Shown: piece by piece, positions 12,401 through 24,925 of the stretch
Layout of the letters: the number at the start of each line of letters is the position of its first letter
Position numbering within the stretch: position 1 is the stretch's first letter
Program-made: the position numbers and the translations under genes
Notes under the pieces: model-generated
What the model saw: the letters and a program-made list of their open reading frames with translations, nothing else
Database searches by the model: none
What the model was told of the DNA's origin: nothing
Assembly: GCF_000471905.2 (NCBI RefSeq)
Contig: NW_006496517.1
Coordinates: 1,495,987-1,559,986 of the forward strand
Reading direction: 5' to 3'
From: Amborella trichopoda
Lineage: Eukaryota > Streptophyta > Magnoliopsida > Amborellales > Amborellaceae
DNA: 64,000 nucleotides

Positions 12401-14389
12401 GTAAGATAGCATATTGACTACTAATAGGTAGGGAAGCCACAAATGAGGACCCCTAAAAAATTATTTCAAATGAGTTCCATATGCATAAACCAACTATAAT
12501 ATAGATTGCAGAGAAAAAAGGAAGCATATGGTGTGCTATGAAGTGAACCATTTTCCATAACGGGAGTAGATCCTCATCTTATCAAATTGTCATCTATAAA
12601 GGAAAGTTAGATTGGATGATTTGAATCATCTCAATCACCGATTTTGGCATCTTAGAACCTTTTCGCATCAAGATTTAGGCATCTATAACCAACTATAACA
12701 TTGAAACCTTTGACACTAAACCACGTGTCCTTTCAAAAGGCATACGAAAAAACAAACAACAAATAGTGGAAGACCTACTGACCGAGTGCAAGCCAGGCTA
12801 ACTCAACTTCGTGAAATATCATCCTGCATTGAGGTTAAGTTTGGAATTCATATTTTGCCTCTACAAAATTTGTTTAGGCTAATCCTTAGCGGTACAAAGG
12901 TCACTCAAACACCTAAACTAATTGTATGCCGAAATATGAGACTCTAGACTTGCCAAAAGAACCACCAACAAAATAATTCAACTTCTATTGAAACCAAAAA
13001 ACATGGACTCAATTCCTTCCATACTTAAAAGATTAAATCACTATTCAAAAAATAAATGTGTAAAAGAGAACATCAGATACTGATTCAATTTCAACCCACC
13101 AGGTGAAAATCTGTTTCAAACTCAAAAAAAAAAAAAAACAGGTATTATGGAAAATGTGTCAAGAAAATATCATCAAAGAGTGGACCATAGATGCACATTT
13201 AAAGTTTTTCAGTATTATGGGAGCAGAATCATTATGCCAAGCTGTAGAAAATGATATAAAAGACACAGAAGCACATACCCAAACCACTATCCAACAGATC
13301 CTCAGTAATCTGCAGAACCTCTAAGTAAGATGGGTCCAATAGGACCTCCATTTACTACTCATATTGCACTTCCAAAATCTTGCTCTAAAACTCGAGAAAG
13401 CATATTCATAGAGTAGTGAAGGCAACAAGACATGCAACACATTTTACTCATCCCAAGCAAAAGACTACAGCCAAAAGATAATATATAAATTCCCAAACAA
13501 AGGCATGCAGCCTTCCAAGAGAACTCCACTTCAAAACAAAACAATATCAACTTCGTTCACATTTTTCTGAGACTGAGACTGAACACTCTTCCACTATTAC
13601 GTCTACCACATAGAATAAAATATAAAAACAAAGCATATAATCCAGTAATCCAAACATGGAACACGAAGTGCTGAAAGCAATTCAAAAATTGTATCAGAAT
13701 CTGCAAAAATTTCAGGCAATATAGAACAACCAACCACAAAGAACCACATTAATTGAAAAAGAAAAGGCAACAATCATTCTCCTAACCCTGTATCAGATCA
13801 TACCAATGCTTATTTGATCTGAGATCAACTCTTTCAAAGAACCAAAGGCATAAACCCTAAGCACCAGATCCAACCAAAGAAAAGAAGAATTCTTTTCCAG
13901 AGGTTAAAATATCAGAACTATCAAAATAAAAAATTATTTAAAAAGAAGCAAACAAATGGCAATAGTTGAGCTCAGAAATGAAGAAAGGGAAAATCGCCAG
14001 ATATTTTTCCTCTCCAATTTTTTAGCTAATTTCACCTGCTTTAGAGAGAAAGGGAAGGTGATCTGTCCGCCTTGCAATGGCGATTTGACTAATCCCCTCG
14101 TGATTTCCCTCCATCTCTGGCAGACAGACGCACAGGCCACTACATTCTTACGCGGAGGCCAAGCTCCATAGCTCGACTCCACCCTCTGTATAATATCAAC
14201 CAAAATCTCGGGAAACATGCTTGACCACCCACTCTCTTCCCCTCCATTTTCCCCATTTTCTTCATCATCCTCTTCTTCTCTCTCTACTTCTACTCTCGTC
14301 TTTTGCTCCGCAAAAGAAATTGCAGAGAGCCTCAAGCTCAAGCCTTTCCTGGACATGGAGCCTCTCTTGACCAGGGCTCGCAAAGACAT
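9497..14389 (-). CDS. Tubby-like F-box protein, first three coding exons; 3' half not found
   Basis: Exon 1 is 14389-14036 (118 codons), exon 2 is 12053-11966 (88 nt), exon 3 is 9626-9497 (130 nt). All junctions are GT/AG and the phases agree. The start chosen is the ATG giving [10 protein letters not shown], as in plant TLPs; an in-frame ATG 20 codons upstream (14449) is possible. An acidic run (residues 36-52) precedes the F-box (about 55-100, with [20 protein letters not shown]), which binds SKP1/ASK in SCF ubiquitin ligases. SLKQ closes exon 1. Exon 2 opens PGPRD and continues through CLIKRDK. Exon 3 carries [20 protein letters not shown] and ends GKLR; these are the first strands of the tubby beta-barrel, which binds membrane phosphoinositides. 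About 190 of the usual 380-430 residues are present. No later exon is recognisable between 9496 and 1, so the gene either runs off the left edge or is truncated. The exon-3 motif resembles the TLP8 branch. Confidence 0.85.
10647..10755. repeat. 35-bp exact direct repeat, 74-bp spacing
   Basis: The segment starting ACTTGGGCTTGATTGC occurs at 10647 and again at 10721 inside intron 2 of the Tubby-like gene. This is a recent local duplication with no visible function. Confidence 0.65.
11357..11690. mobile_element. MITE-like inverted repeats in intron 2 of the Tubby-like gene
   Basis: GGGCTGCCAACCAG at about 11359 is matched in inverted form by CTGGTTGGCAGCCC ending near 11516. A related inverted end, CCATTGGCAGCCC, lies near 11688. 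Ends of the type (T)AGGGCTGCCAA are seen in plant hAT-related MITEs. The interior is GC-richer than the surrounding intron. No clean target duplication was found, so a composite or nested pair is likely. The insertion sits about 275 bp from exon 2. Confidence 0.5.
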
Positions 14390-14497
14390 GGCCACGCACC
14401 TGGCACTAGAAACAAAGAAATTGGGTTCTGGTTTTTTTACATAGCGCAAAGCGGGAGCAAAAAGGGAGAGAGACTTGTTTTTGGGTCTGTGGTTTTA

Positions 14498-14575
14498 TCC
14501 GGAGAGAAATTAGGGTCATAAGGGGGGCGACTGGCCTCCGGAGAGAAATTAGGGTCATAACGGGGGTGACTGGCC
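14498..14575. repeat. 39-bp tandem duplication just upstream of the Tubby-like gene
   Basis: Two units start TCCGGAGAGAAATTAGGG at 14498 and 14537 with few differences. They lie 110-190 bp upstream of the chosen start, so in the promoter or 5' leader of the minus-strand gene. Read on the minus strand each contains ACCCTAATTT, a telobox-like element. Confidence 0.6.
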
Positions 14576-14639
14576 TCGTGACTCCCTTGTTGCCTTGGAT
14601 TGACCCAGTAACGTGGACAGAAGGCATGTGGACTTTAAA

Positions 14640-15195
14640 TTTTTTTTTTTTTTCTGTTTTTTCTTTTTTCTCTTTAAATTTTTTCTTGTTTTTTCTATGT
14701 TTTCATTTATCTTTTGAGGGAGTTCTCTCATTATTATTTTTCGGCACTCTGAATTGGACCGTTTACTCTCTTTTTTTTCTTTTTTTCTTTTTTTTTGTGA
14801 GTAAATCATTGTAGATAGATCAGTGGAAAATACAGGCTCAATTTATTTTTAAAAATAGTTAGTGATTTTCAAATACGTTGGTGATGATGAAAACCTCTCA
14901 GTAATTGAACCTGTTGGTGCTACCACAATAACCTCAACTCAATTCCCAATTGAAACCGTTGACTCGCCAAAAGTTAGAAGCCTTTCTTGAAATTTACAAG
15001 AATTCCTCGAAAAACAAATTCAAATAAGTTTTTCCTAGTTGTAAAAATCTTTTACAAAATACAAAAAGCTTTGGATGGAATTCCAAATCGCTTGGTCACC
15101 AAGTCAAACAATCTCAAAAAATGTTATGGGTCAAGAGTCAACATAACACAAAATTGTGCATACATGTTTTGCCATTTGTAAAGGTTCTATTTTAG
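14640..15195. other. Intergenic DNA with poly-T tracts
   Basis: T-rich low-complexity tracts (14640-14800) are followed by AT-rich DNA. Open frames here are low-complexity. No gene is seen. Confidence 0.45.
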
Positions 15196-15590
15196 GGTGC
15201 CGTTGGCATACGGATGCATCCGTATTTGTAGAGGTAAGATGCCCCTTCAAATTTTATCATGGTATATAATTTTGATGTAAAATGTCTTGGGATTATCTCA
15301 AAATCTATTTTTATATCTAATTATAAAATTTTAAATTTCAAAAATGGTTAAAATCAAGTAGAGCTATTAACATACAAAAATCTTGAAAATGGACGGTGTA
15401 GATAATATGTTGTAAAATGCACTATTTCTGAGACTTAAAATCTTTTTATTTTTCATGGTCATACATCTCAATGTCCAGATGATCAATCATAGGGTTTTTC
15501 AACATTAAAACTACCTTTCCGATAGATTTTTTGAGGTGCATATGTAGTTCTACATTATAAAGTTGCATCCTTATATAAACTATTTCCTTT
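15196..15590 (+). mobile_element. Foldback (MITE-like) repeat family, copy A
   Basis: This aligns by eye with the copies at 27630, 27125 and 16805. Shared order: a GATGCMCCTTCAAA-type start, AAATCTATTTT, AAAATCTTGAAAATGGACGG, TAGATAATATGTTGTAAAATGCAC, an ACTTAAAATC-type block, CAACATTAAAAC, and an end of TTGAGGTGCATATG then GTTGCATCCTTATATAAAC. The start and the reverse complement of the end are similar, giving imperfect terminal inverted repeats. There is no coding capacity. Confidence 0.6.
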
Positions 15591-15789
15591 ATTTTATTTC
15601 ATTTTTTTGGATAATTCAGTGTGGCCCTTGCTTGTTTTTCCAAATGGTTTAGGAGTTAGTGTTTTTTTTAAGGTGTTAATGGAGTTGTCTCAATGGGAAT
15701 GAAAACCACAACGTGGTGATTAAAGTAGGGGGTGCTACCACCACGACCCAGCCCTACAGATATTATCAACCGCATTAGCATATCGTGCT

Positions 15790-16540
15790 TGCTTAAAACA
15801 AGAAAGATTATTTAGGAGATTTTAAGGCTAGTAATTGTATGGGAGATTTGGCTAGAAAGGAATAGAAGAATCTTTGATGGAGTTTGTTCGAATGAGAACA
15901 ATATCAAAAACGAAACTTTACATACTTATGGTGCTAGTTTGTTATTACTAAGGTGGGAGAGGGCATTTCGAAAGTGGATGTCATTCTCAATTTAAAAAAT
16001 ATTATCACTCAATCTCTTATGAAGCTCAAGGCCAAAGGGAGATGGATACCACTAGTATGGATGATTTAAGCTTAATTTTGATGGGTATTTTTTAGAAGCC
16101 CCGTTATAGCTGGTATTGGAGGAGTGGCTAAGGATTGTGATGGAGATATCATCTTTTGTTATGTTGACCCTTGCTGTTATTCTTCATCAAATAAGGCTTA
16201 ATTGTGTGCTCTCGGACAAGGTTTGAGGTTATTTAAACAAAAACATATCAGGAGCTTTTGTACGGTGGAAGGGATTTTCTTAATGTCATTAATTGGTACA
16301 AGGAGCTGGGGAGAACATCATAGAGTTTGAGGATGGTTTGACCTCAAATGATGGATTTATGACATAATTTGAAGGCTTCTTTTAACCAAGCTTATAGAGA
16401 AACTAATGATAGAGCATATAGTTTGGCTAAAAGGGGGTTATCTTGTATTGAACATATTGTCTCTGAGGAATCGCTCTTATAACTTTGTGTAACGGCTTGA
16501 TTTATCAATAAAAAAAGTAAATTTTGTTAAAAAAAAAAAT
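15790..16540 (+). pseudogene. LINE (L1-type) 3' remnant: zf-RVT region and RNase H
   Basis: Reading across frames, 15830-15900 encodes the WEIWLERNRRIF-type segment seen near the end of plant LINE reverse transcriptases. From about 16080 a degraded RNase H domain follows (GIGGVAKDCDGDI), interrupted by stops. The region ends near an A-rich run at 16525-16540, consistent with a LINE poly-A tail. There are many stops and shifts. Confidence 0.6.
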
Positions 16541-16804
16541 GTTTTTCATTTGTAAAACTAGTTACATGGGCAACTCGAATTGAATAGTAGTACTTCTTAG
16601 AGCTGACAATAAGTCATGGGCGAGTCGAGATGAATTGTGGAGTTCTCATTGTCGAGCTCAAGTATTTATTCACTACTCCCAAGCCTATTTACAATGTGTT
16701 CCATTTATGAGGTGAGGTTTTTTATAAAGAATTCACTTTTTCTTTTTGAAAATTATATGAGACATCCACTTCTTTTTTGTTTTTTTTTTTAATATTATGC
16801 GAGG

Positions 16805-17165
16805 CATCCACTTCATATAATCAAAGTAAGGCGCACCTCCAAATTCTACTAAAATATACAGTTCTGGTACTGAAACCTTATGATTATATGAAATCTATTC
16901 TCATTTGTAATTATAAAATATAATGTTCCAAAAATGGTATAGGTCAAACAAATCTCTTAACACTTGAAAATCTTGAAAATATATATTATAGAAAATGTAT
17001 TACGAAATGCATTGATTTTTAGACTTGAAATCTTTTTTTTGGCAAAGCTATATATCTTGAGGTTCAGATGATTAGTTGGAGGCTTTTCCAACATTGAAAC
17101 AACCTTTTTAGGTAAATTTTTAACATGCTCATTGCTTCTATAGCATAATTTTGACAATTGTATAA
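16805..17165 (+). mobile_element. Foldback (MITE-like) repeat family, copy B
   Basis: It starts AAGGCGCACCTCCAAATTC and contains AAAATCTTGAAAATATAT and a GACTTGAAATC block. It ends with CAACATTGAAACAACC and an ATAAACTTG-type terminus. It is more diverged than copy A. It lies about 270 bp beyond the LINE remnant. Confidence 0.5.
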
Positions 17166-18958
17166 ACTTGTCCCTTCATTTATTAGGGGCTTAACGAACT
17201 TCCCTCAGGCACCGTTTGGGTACGTAGACATCTATTACGTGACAATAGATTACAAGGAAATATAACATTTACACTTTAATAATAACGAAATGGAAAGACA
17301 TTACCGGAGATTACCAAAGATTTCTCCAAAAGTCATGAAATTCATTATGCGCGCGCTTGTGTATCTCTCTGCCCTATCCCCACTTAAAAAAACATTTCTC
17401 TCTCTCAGGTATATGTTGTATTGTATAATTATTAAGGTACGTAGAAAGTGAAAGTAGGGGATATAAAAAGAGGAATCTAAATTGATTTAACAGGTGTACG
17501 AGGACAATTTTCTACTTCTACATCCCTCTATCCCCAATTTGGGTTGTATCCTCATCTGACTCTCATATAAAAACAAAAAATTTTAATAATTGGTAAGTGA
17601 AATTAAAGGAAATCTAAATTAATTTGAACAGTTGTAGAACTTAATGAGGGATAATTTTCTACTGCAATCATAATAAAAAAATTTCTATATCCCTCTATCC
17701 CCAATTTGGGTTGTAACTCGCCATCAGCTTTCGTGTAAAAACAAAAATAATAAAAATAATCATTGGTAATCAATGAGAAATTACACAACACAATCATAAT
17801 AAAAAATTTCACACAACATTTTCCTCATAAGAGATTAGTAAAAACTCAATTGAAATAAGATACCTCTTTAGTCTCATCCAATGCTTCAAAAGTTTCTACT
17901 GCAATTGCCAAACTTCTAGTTTACTAATCAAACATCTTCCCATTCTTTAATTTGTACCATAAAGATTTTGATTTTGGTATCATAAATTTATTTCTTATTT
18001 AGAATTATATATAGAGTGACATTTGAAAGACTTCTATAAAAAATAAATAAAAATAAGGCTTATGACAATAAAATCATGTTATTTCAATCGTATTATTTCA
18101 ATGACTTATCATGTTGAAACCAAAGTCTAATCATGTTAGCTAAACATAGCCATATTTTTCATATTTGGATGGTAATGCATTTCTCATATTTCTTTCAGAC
18201 ATAGCCAAACAATGTCTTTCCCAAGTTGCATCTAAATACTAGCCAAACAGTGACAATCCATTTGCAAGTAATGTATTACGCCCGTAATATATTTCACAGA
18301 CAATATATTTCCAGATATCCAAACCGCCTTTCAATGATGTCATGTTTTTCAAGTCAAACTCGTTTGAATTGAATGTAGGACTTCCTTTCTTTCATATTAT
18401 TCTCCATGTTGAGTGCGCATAGCATGCTCCATTGGGAGCATACTATACAAATGTTTTCTCAAGCAAAATAGTAACTAATGAGAATTTTTTAATCTTAAAA
18501 TTTGGAATTCATTTAAGTATCACCAAAATGATTATTTTTAATAAATATTGGAATATAAGTTTCTGAACATGTAGATATTGCCTTTGAAAAGTGGACAATT
18601 CTTGATTAGTCTTGGGACATTAATTTTTTAAGGTACATAGAGAATCCTATTATTTTTTTCTTTATTTAAGGTAGGTTATTAGGTTCTAGAGGCTGCATCC
18701 CCAAATTTTAGGATTTGAAAAATATTCCTAACATAAGTTTTGCCTAAGGGAGCAAATGCATAGTATGCTCCTATGTCAGTAGCAAAACATTTCACTTGTT
18801 TTGATCTCTATAATGGGTGTTTTTCCCATTATATTAAGTCTTTTTTTTAAAAGATTTTAATTTTAGAAATTTCAACGCAAATGTCCCATATAGTTTTTAG
18901 AATTTATCAATAGCCATTGAATTAGGCCTGAAGTCATCTCTAATAACTAGGGATTGCT
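17166..18958. other. Intergenic DNA with a diverged tandem duplication (17474-17760)
   Basis: A segment beginning AATCTAAATT and including CCCTCTATCCCCAATTTGGG is present twice, near 17474 and 17611. No gene is recognised in the rest. Confidence 0.45.
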
Positions 18959-19279
18959 TTGAGCCATGTAGAGAATAAGATTCACACTTTGTTAAACAAT
19001 CAGTCGCACCATTCAAACTCCCTTAACTCTGACAACCTAGAGGTTCAGGGACACGCCAACCAAGAACTACAAAAATCTAGGTTTAAGACTCCTAGCCACC
19101 ATAGTAGTATTAGAGGAAACCTCCGTCCTCAACAAAATGCCATAACGGGAATACATCAAGGTGAAACCCAGTCCCAAGACAACCCCATAGTACAGGCCCT
19201 TCTACAAGCCTTAGCTAGTCAGGGGTATAGCATAAAACCTGCAACACAAGTCAGACTCGGGTCTAACCTAGGGATTTAG
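18959..19279 (+). CDS. Unrecognised 106-residue open frame, Gln/Asn/Ser/His-rich
   Basis: The frame from ATG 18959 to a stop at 19279 is polar and low-complexity (repeated Gln, Asn, Ser, His) with a more regular C-terminal segment (PIVQALLQALASQGY). I know no family it clearly matches. Its composition would fit a linker or gag-like piece of a retroelement, but no adjoining retroelement domain is visible. It may be chance or a single exon. Confidence 0.2.
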   Translation: MSHVENKIHTLLNNQSHHSNSLNSDNLEVQGHANQELQKSRFKTPSHHSSIRGNLRPQQNAITGIHQGETQSQDNPIVQALLQALASQGYSIKPATQVRLGSNLGI

Positions 19280-19572
19280 GTCGGCTGGCATATTGTGCAA
19301 TGCTGTAGCGAGTCAGCAGTCGTTGTTTGTAGACACTATTTTAAAACCGGCAAAACCTATGATTTTCCTAACCTTAGACAACCCTTAGGACCATATTATT
19401 CCATAAAATCCCTGAACCATAGAACACCGTAGTCTATGGTCTCATCCTGTGAGATTGATTTTGGAAATAATTAAGCAAAAATAGCAAAATATCTTATTTC
19501 GACATGATATTTGAAAGATGATCACTCAAAAGAGAGTCAAACAGCACGGAAGTGGAAAACTCCAATTTGGGT

Positions 19573-19790
19573 GGGGCGACAAAGATGTGCCGCCCAGCCT
19601 AGGTTCGTCAAAATCAATTTTCTTTTAATTTCCAACCTTATCCCAGACAGATTCAATGCTTTCAGTCAAATTTGGGCCATATCCAATGCCTTTGGGACGA
19701 GTGACGCATCTTGTGTCTCCCAAGCCTGGGTTTTGTTAGGGCGACACAAGGTGTGTTGCTCAGCCCTCTACCCCTCAAAATTGATCCTGG
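19573..19790. repeat. Direct repeat of a GGGCGACA...CAGCC motif, 165-bp period
   Basis: GGGCGACAAAGATGTGCCGC at 19574 and a diverged copy at 19739 are each followed by CAGCC and a CAAAATTGAT-type tail. An open frame covers both, but I see no protein similarity and treat it as non-coding duplication. Confidence 0.4.
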
Positions 19791-19795
19791 ACTAA

Positions 19796-21590
19796 CAGAT
19801 CAATTATTTTTAGTAATTATCCATTTCACACACTTTTGGGTCTATAAACTTGCATTTTGATGGCCCTTTTAATGTTAGAGCATGTTAGCCAAGAAAAATC
19901 AGTAAAAGACCATAATCTGTGAACAACTAGATCTAAGCAAAAACCCTAAAACGAAAAGAAGCTCGTGTATCTTCCACCACAAACTGAACCACGATTCGTT
20001 ATTACCAAGACGAACCCGAACCACTCGCATAACACCTATGATTGCATATACTTTAAAAGTATCATACAAGGCCTTATCAATGATGGGCAATTACTGTCAC
20101 CAAAGAAGATAAGCATTCCAATCAAAAGATAGGATTTTTACAAACCCTTTCCCCAATAACAAGGCCTATGGGAGGCATGACCAAAGAAAATAGCATGCGA
20201 TTAAGCCAAACTCTCACATTTATGGATAGAAGAAACACAACGAGCACATTGTGTCGTTGTGAGCACTCAAGTGATGCATGGTATGTTGTTAAGTGCTCCC
20301 AGTGATGCTCTAAGTGTAGCTAACCCACTTTCTCTTGGAAAAAATCCAAGGAACAACTTCAAATGCGATGGTAAGCTTGCGCCTGAGCTACTGTAGTTGC
20401 TTGAATTTTTCTTTTAACTACTGCCCTATATCTTTTTGGGAGCCATTGTTTTCATATCTGATTATGACAAAAACACCACTAATCAAATATTTAGGGATAT
20501 TTTTGCTAATTTTAGGAAATTTTCAGCTTTGATGGGCCCTAGAATGGATGCCATAATGTTTATAACCAAAATTAGGCTAAGTGAATGAGATCATCTACCT
20601 TAATATGTGTCTAAACTATGTCGTCAAAAGTAGAGATTGAAGGAGTTTCATCGAATTATAGTCTTTTGGAAATTGGCCAAGACAAAGGCCTTTCTCCAGT
20701 GGACCATGTGTCGTGCCAAATAAAAATAGCCAAAACCAAAGTTACTTGAGAAAAACCTTAGAAACTAGGGGGAGAGCTTTTGAAAGAAAGTTTTAAAACT
20801 TCAGCACAAAACTTCAAAAAAAAAAAAAGAAGGAAAAGGAAGAGAAGACAGATGTGGGCTACTTGCAAGCTTAACCCACATGCTAGACACCTAAAGTTGA
20901 GGCTTGAGTCAGAGTTTGTCGGTGAGGGAGCGCTTATGTTATCTCGTTTAGAGGGTTAGGCTAGAGATGCTTTTCAATGTTGTTGTTGAATGAGAGAGGC
21001 TTTTGAAGCAAGGGGTGGACCATAATGGTCTATCGTATAGCCCTGGTGGTATGTAATCCTAAGTGTGGATGTTTGAGGGTATCAAAGGTCGGAGAGGTTG
21101 TTTGAGCTCACTGGAGTTGCAAGGAGGTTTGAGGAGGACAAAGTTTAGGATTTAGTAGTCACATAAGATACTAAGGTTCAAGGGGTGATAACATAGTCTA
21201 TATAGAGGCAGAGTTCTATAATAGGTTGGTAAAATAAACAAAAACTGAAAGGGTGTAGCTATCACTTGAGGGAGACGACTTAATATAGGGTATCCCCTGT
21301 GAGTGTACTTGGGTGTGCATGACCATGTTACAGTCACATAGAGCAATGGACCCCTTGAAAAGAGCAGTTTCCTGCCACCTGCCCTCCCTTGCTCCCCTGT
21401 GATCATTGTATATTTGGTAATTTCCATTATATGGGGGTTTTGGCGGTTAAACGAACCTTTTAATTTTTCATAAATATTTTAAATTGGTCGAAATTAGGGT
21501 TTATGTTAGATTAAGGTTTTCAAAAGTGATTAAGGCCCTAATGGTGTAAGGGGGCTTCCTAATTAGGGTTTGGACCTATGTTAGAAGCAG
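19796..21590. other. Intergenic DNA, no gene seen
   Basis: No family similarity and no convincing splice-compatible exons were recognised on either strand. Confidence 0.45.
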
Positions 21591-21594
21591 TGTT

Positions 21595-23322
21595 TAAAAA
21601 AATGGACCAGTGACCGAATAGGTATCAAGAATTGGTGGATCGAATCGGAGAATCGACCAAATCAGCAAATTTTGTCCCAAATTTTTTTCAAAAAATCATT
21701 ATAAATATCTTCTAAAAGAAATTAGGAGTGGTACATTATGTACTTTCATTACTTTGTAAAGATAGGTGAATACTGAGATGTTGTTCTTATGTCTAGATGT
21801 TTGTAAAATTATTAATTATAATATAGGATTATAAGATTACATCAAAATAATTTAAAAAATATTAAAAAATACTTCCATGTTATCATATTAAAATAATATT
21901 TTTTATATAAAGTGAAATTAATATCATATCAAAGTATCAAACATTTATTAATTGACTTTTTTCATAGGGAAGACTCTGTCAAGCCACGGCTTTGATTCAT
22001 TAAATCTTTGAGTGAGTTGTTAGAGGGAGAGAGAGTTAGAGTGAGAAAAAGAATTTGGGTTTGGAGCAACAACTGCAGATAATAGAGAACCACCATGGAG
22101 GTAAATGGATTTACACAAAAGGTAAAGCCATTCTTCTTCTCTCTCTCTCCATGAAATGGTTACTCTTTTCAATCTCTGTGAGCTTTAAATCTTGTGTACT
22201 TTTTCCCTTGAAATAGAATGGATACTTCTCTAAAAAAACAAGATGGATACTTCTTTTGAAACTATGGACTCCAAAATCCATGAGGTTCTTAAAGTATATA
22301 AAATGGTTGCTATTGCTAGGGAAAAGCATTTTTTTTTCTAAATACACCTATGCTGGAGGGGGACTCATTTTGACCATATCTTGGGCTCAAATTGAACTTT
22401 TTTTGAGGGGGATTGATTGTTAAGATGAAGAGAGTGTGTGTGCAAAATTTGAGGTCATACAAATACCACCAACATGGTTTTCTAGAAGCGTCGTTGTATT
22501 ATACTATTATACAACTACAGCGTTGGATCATTACTCTTGTATATTTTTTTAGTTTGAAATTCCATAATTAGATGTGAAGTAATTTTTCAGGTCATCTTTG
22601 AATTTTCAACACCAAAATTACATCCTTTGGTGAGCTTTGGTGGTGCACCTTAATTAAATTTTTTTAGGTCGAAACTTAACACAAATCACATGCTCTATAT
22701 GAACTTTTCTTTTTTTTTTGAAACAAGTGTGGACGGCGGGAAGGGTGCACCTATACAATGTTTCTCTCTAGTCAAAAGGAAAGAGGACAAGGCAAGCTAC
22801 TTACAAAGCATTAGACACCTTCTTTATCAGCTACCAAGTTGCTGCAATAAATTAAGGTTTGAAAAATATGGAAATCAGACGATGCCAAGTTCCGTCTTAA
22901 TTGCTTGAACCCTAGGGTAGTGTTTTCAAGTATTTGAGAACCTAGTGAACAACGATTTGGATGGGAATTATGAGTCTAGGTAATCTCACCCACCCACCAA
23001 AGTTTTGGGTGGGATTAGAAAGAAAATATCTTCAAATGGCAACTCTCCAAAACCTTTTTTCTTTTTTTTCCTTTAGTTCTTATTGGTGTATTTGGCGGTA
23101 GCTGGTAAGAACTATGGAGGAATAAAGCTAGAGTATGGGGTACTGGCACCCCAAAACTATTGCAGGTAAATTGGCATGTTGCGGTCCAATTGATACCTGA
23201 TCCAGATCACTCGATTCTGGATTGGATCACTGATTTTTTGGTCATATCCAGAATGATTCAATTGATACCTGATCCAGATCACTCGATTACGGATTGGGTC
23301 ACCGATTTTTTAAACACTAGAT
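21595..23322. mobile_element. Two facing hAT-like ends with an internal 72-bp tandem duplication
   Basis: CAGTGTTTAAAAAAATGGACC at 21595 and, in inverted form, ATTTTTTAAACACTAG ending at 23322 look like terminal repeats of a hAT or MITE element. Flanking 8-mers do not match, so they may belong to different decayed copies. Near the right end a 72-bp unit (CAATTGATACCTGATCC start) is duplicated at 23187 and 23259. No transposase is readable between the ends. Confidence 0.35.
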
Positions 23323-23479
23323 AAAAGGTTTAAGGGCATGTTTATCTTATTTTAGCAAGTGTAAAAGGTAATTAGGAAAGTTTATCTAATAGATTAGGCT
23401 AATATATTTTATTAAATGATAAATACCATGTGAACATAGGTAAAAGGAACCATTGGCCTAATTGAGGGTAGAGATCATA

Positions 23480-24925
23480 TATACATTTGTTGGATTATGA
23501 TACGGGAAGTGAAAGAAGCTTTGAAAATGATAAAGATAAGAAAGACTTTAGGACTAAATGGTATCTCGATAGAGGTTTGGAAGTGCATGAGAGACATCGG
23601 CATTGATTGGCTTACCAAGTTGTTTAACAAAGTGTTGAGAAAAAAAAAATTTGTTAGATGAGTAGAGAAAAACTATTGTAGTAGCACTCACAAGATATGG
23701 AGGGATCAAACTTATGAGCAACACTATGAAGTTGTGGAAGAGAGTGACTGAGCAATGACTAATGCATGAAACAAGTATATCAGAAAACCAATTCAATTTT
23801 ATGTTAGGGAAGTCAACAATTGAGGCTATTTTCCTATTTAGGCAACTGATTGAGAAGTTTTAGACGAAAGAAAAAGATTAAGAGAAAGCTTATGATAGAA
23901 TACCTCAAGATTTAATTTGGAGGATGTAGAAAACAAAAGGAGTCTCTAGATACTATATTAACTTGGGAAGAGATATGTATAAGAGAATACCAACTAGTGT
24001 GCAATCAACTAGTTGAGAGATGAATGAGTTTACACTAATAATAGACCTATATCAGGGGTCAACATTCAGTCCATATGTCTTTGTCTTAGTTACGGACAAC
24101 TTAATTAGGCACCTACGAGATAAGGTACCGGTGGTGTATGTTGTTCGCATATGACAGTTTTGATAGACAAGACCCAAAGCGGCATCAACATAAAGTTAGA
24201 TCTTTTGATGGATGCTCTAGAATCTAAAATTAGAATGATAAAGACAAAGTATATAGAATACAAGTTTCGTAATAATAGGAGTAGAGATGATGAAGTAGTT
24301 AAGACTGATAGCCAAGAAATACAAAAAAATAACACACTTTTAATATATTGGATTTATAATCCAGGAAAATTAAGATATTGATAAAGATGTTGTATATAGA
24401 ATTAGAGTTGGGTAGGCGAAGTGGAGATGTGTAACCAGAGTTTTATGTGATTGTTTCATACTAATGAAGCTGAAGGGGATATTCTCTAAGACAATTGTGA
24501 GACCAGCGTTGCTTTATGAGGTATGTTGAGCTGTCAAGAAACAATATACCTATAGGATGAGTGTAGCTGAGATGGAGATGTTGAGATGTATGAGTGGCAA
24601 GATTGAAATTCAAAATGAATATATTTGGGAGAACGTAAGTGTGGCTCTAATAGATGATAAGATAAGAGGAAATAGACTTAGGTGGGCTAGGCGTGTGTAG
24701 TGCAGACCCAGTACAATAACTATTGGAGATACAAGTTGGATCAAGTAGATTGTTCAAAAGAGCAAGGGGTAGATCCAAAAAGACATAGTTGGAAGCAATG
24801 AGAAATATATGGGAAAGTATGACCTCGTTGAGGGTATGACCTTTGATAGAGTAGTTTGATGGACTAGGATTTATGTAGCCAACTCTGAATAGTTGGGAAA
24901 AGGCTCTGATGATAATAATGAAGTA
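23480..24925 (+). pseudogene. LINE reverse transcriptase pseudogene
   Basis: In several frames the text follows a well-known plant LINE-like reverse transcriptase. The order is EVKEALK (23500), the finger segment GISIEVWKC, LTKLFNKVLR, a decayed EAYDRIPQ-like block near 23890, the region of the YADD motif (degraded) near 24130, and the thumb/connection segment DALESKI..TKYIEYKF (24190-24270). The C-terminal part to about 24900 includes LRCMSGK and NRLRWARRV. There are frameshifts and stops throughout. The 5' half of the element, including the endonuclease, is absent, as expected for 5'-truncated LINE copies. Confidence 0.8.

Noticed and set aside
13103..13324. 73-codon plus-strand frame with a lysine run
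   Set aside because: It lies in intron 1 of the Tubby-like gene on the opposite strand; the lysines come from a poly-A tract and no homology is seen.
14217..14814. Plus-strand frames opposite and upstream of the Tubby-like first exon
   Set aside because: They are antisense to the F-box exon or fall in T-rich low-complexity DNA.
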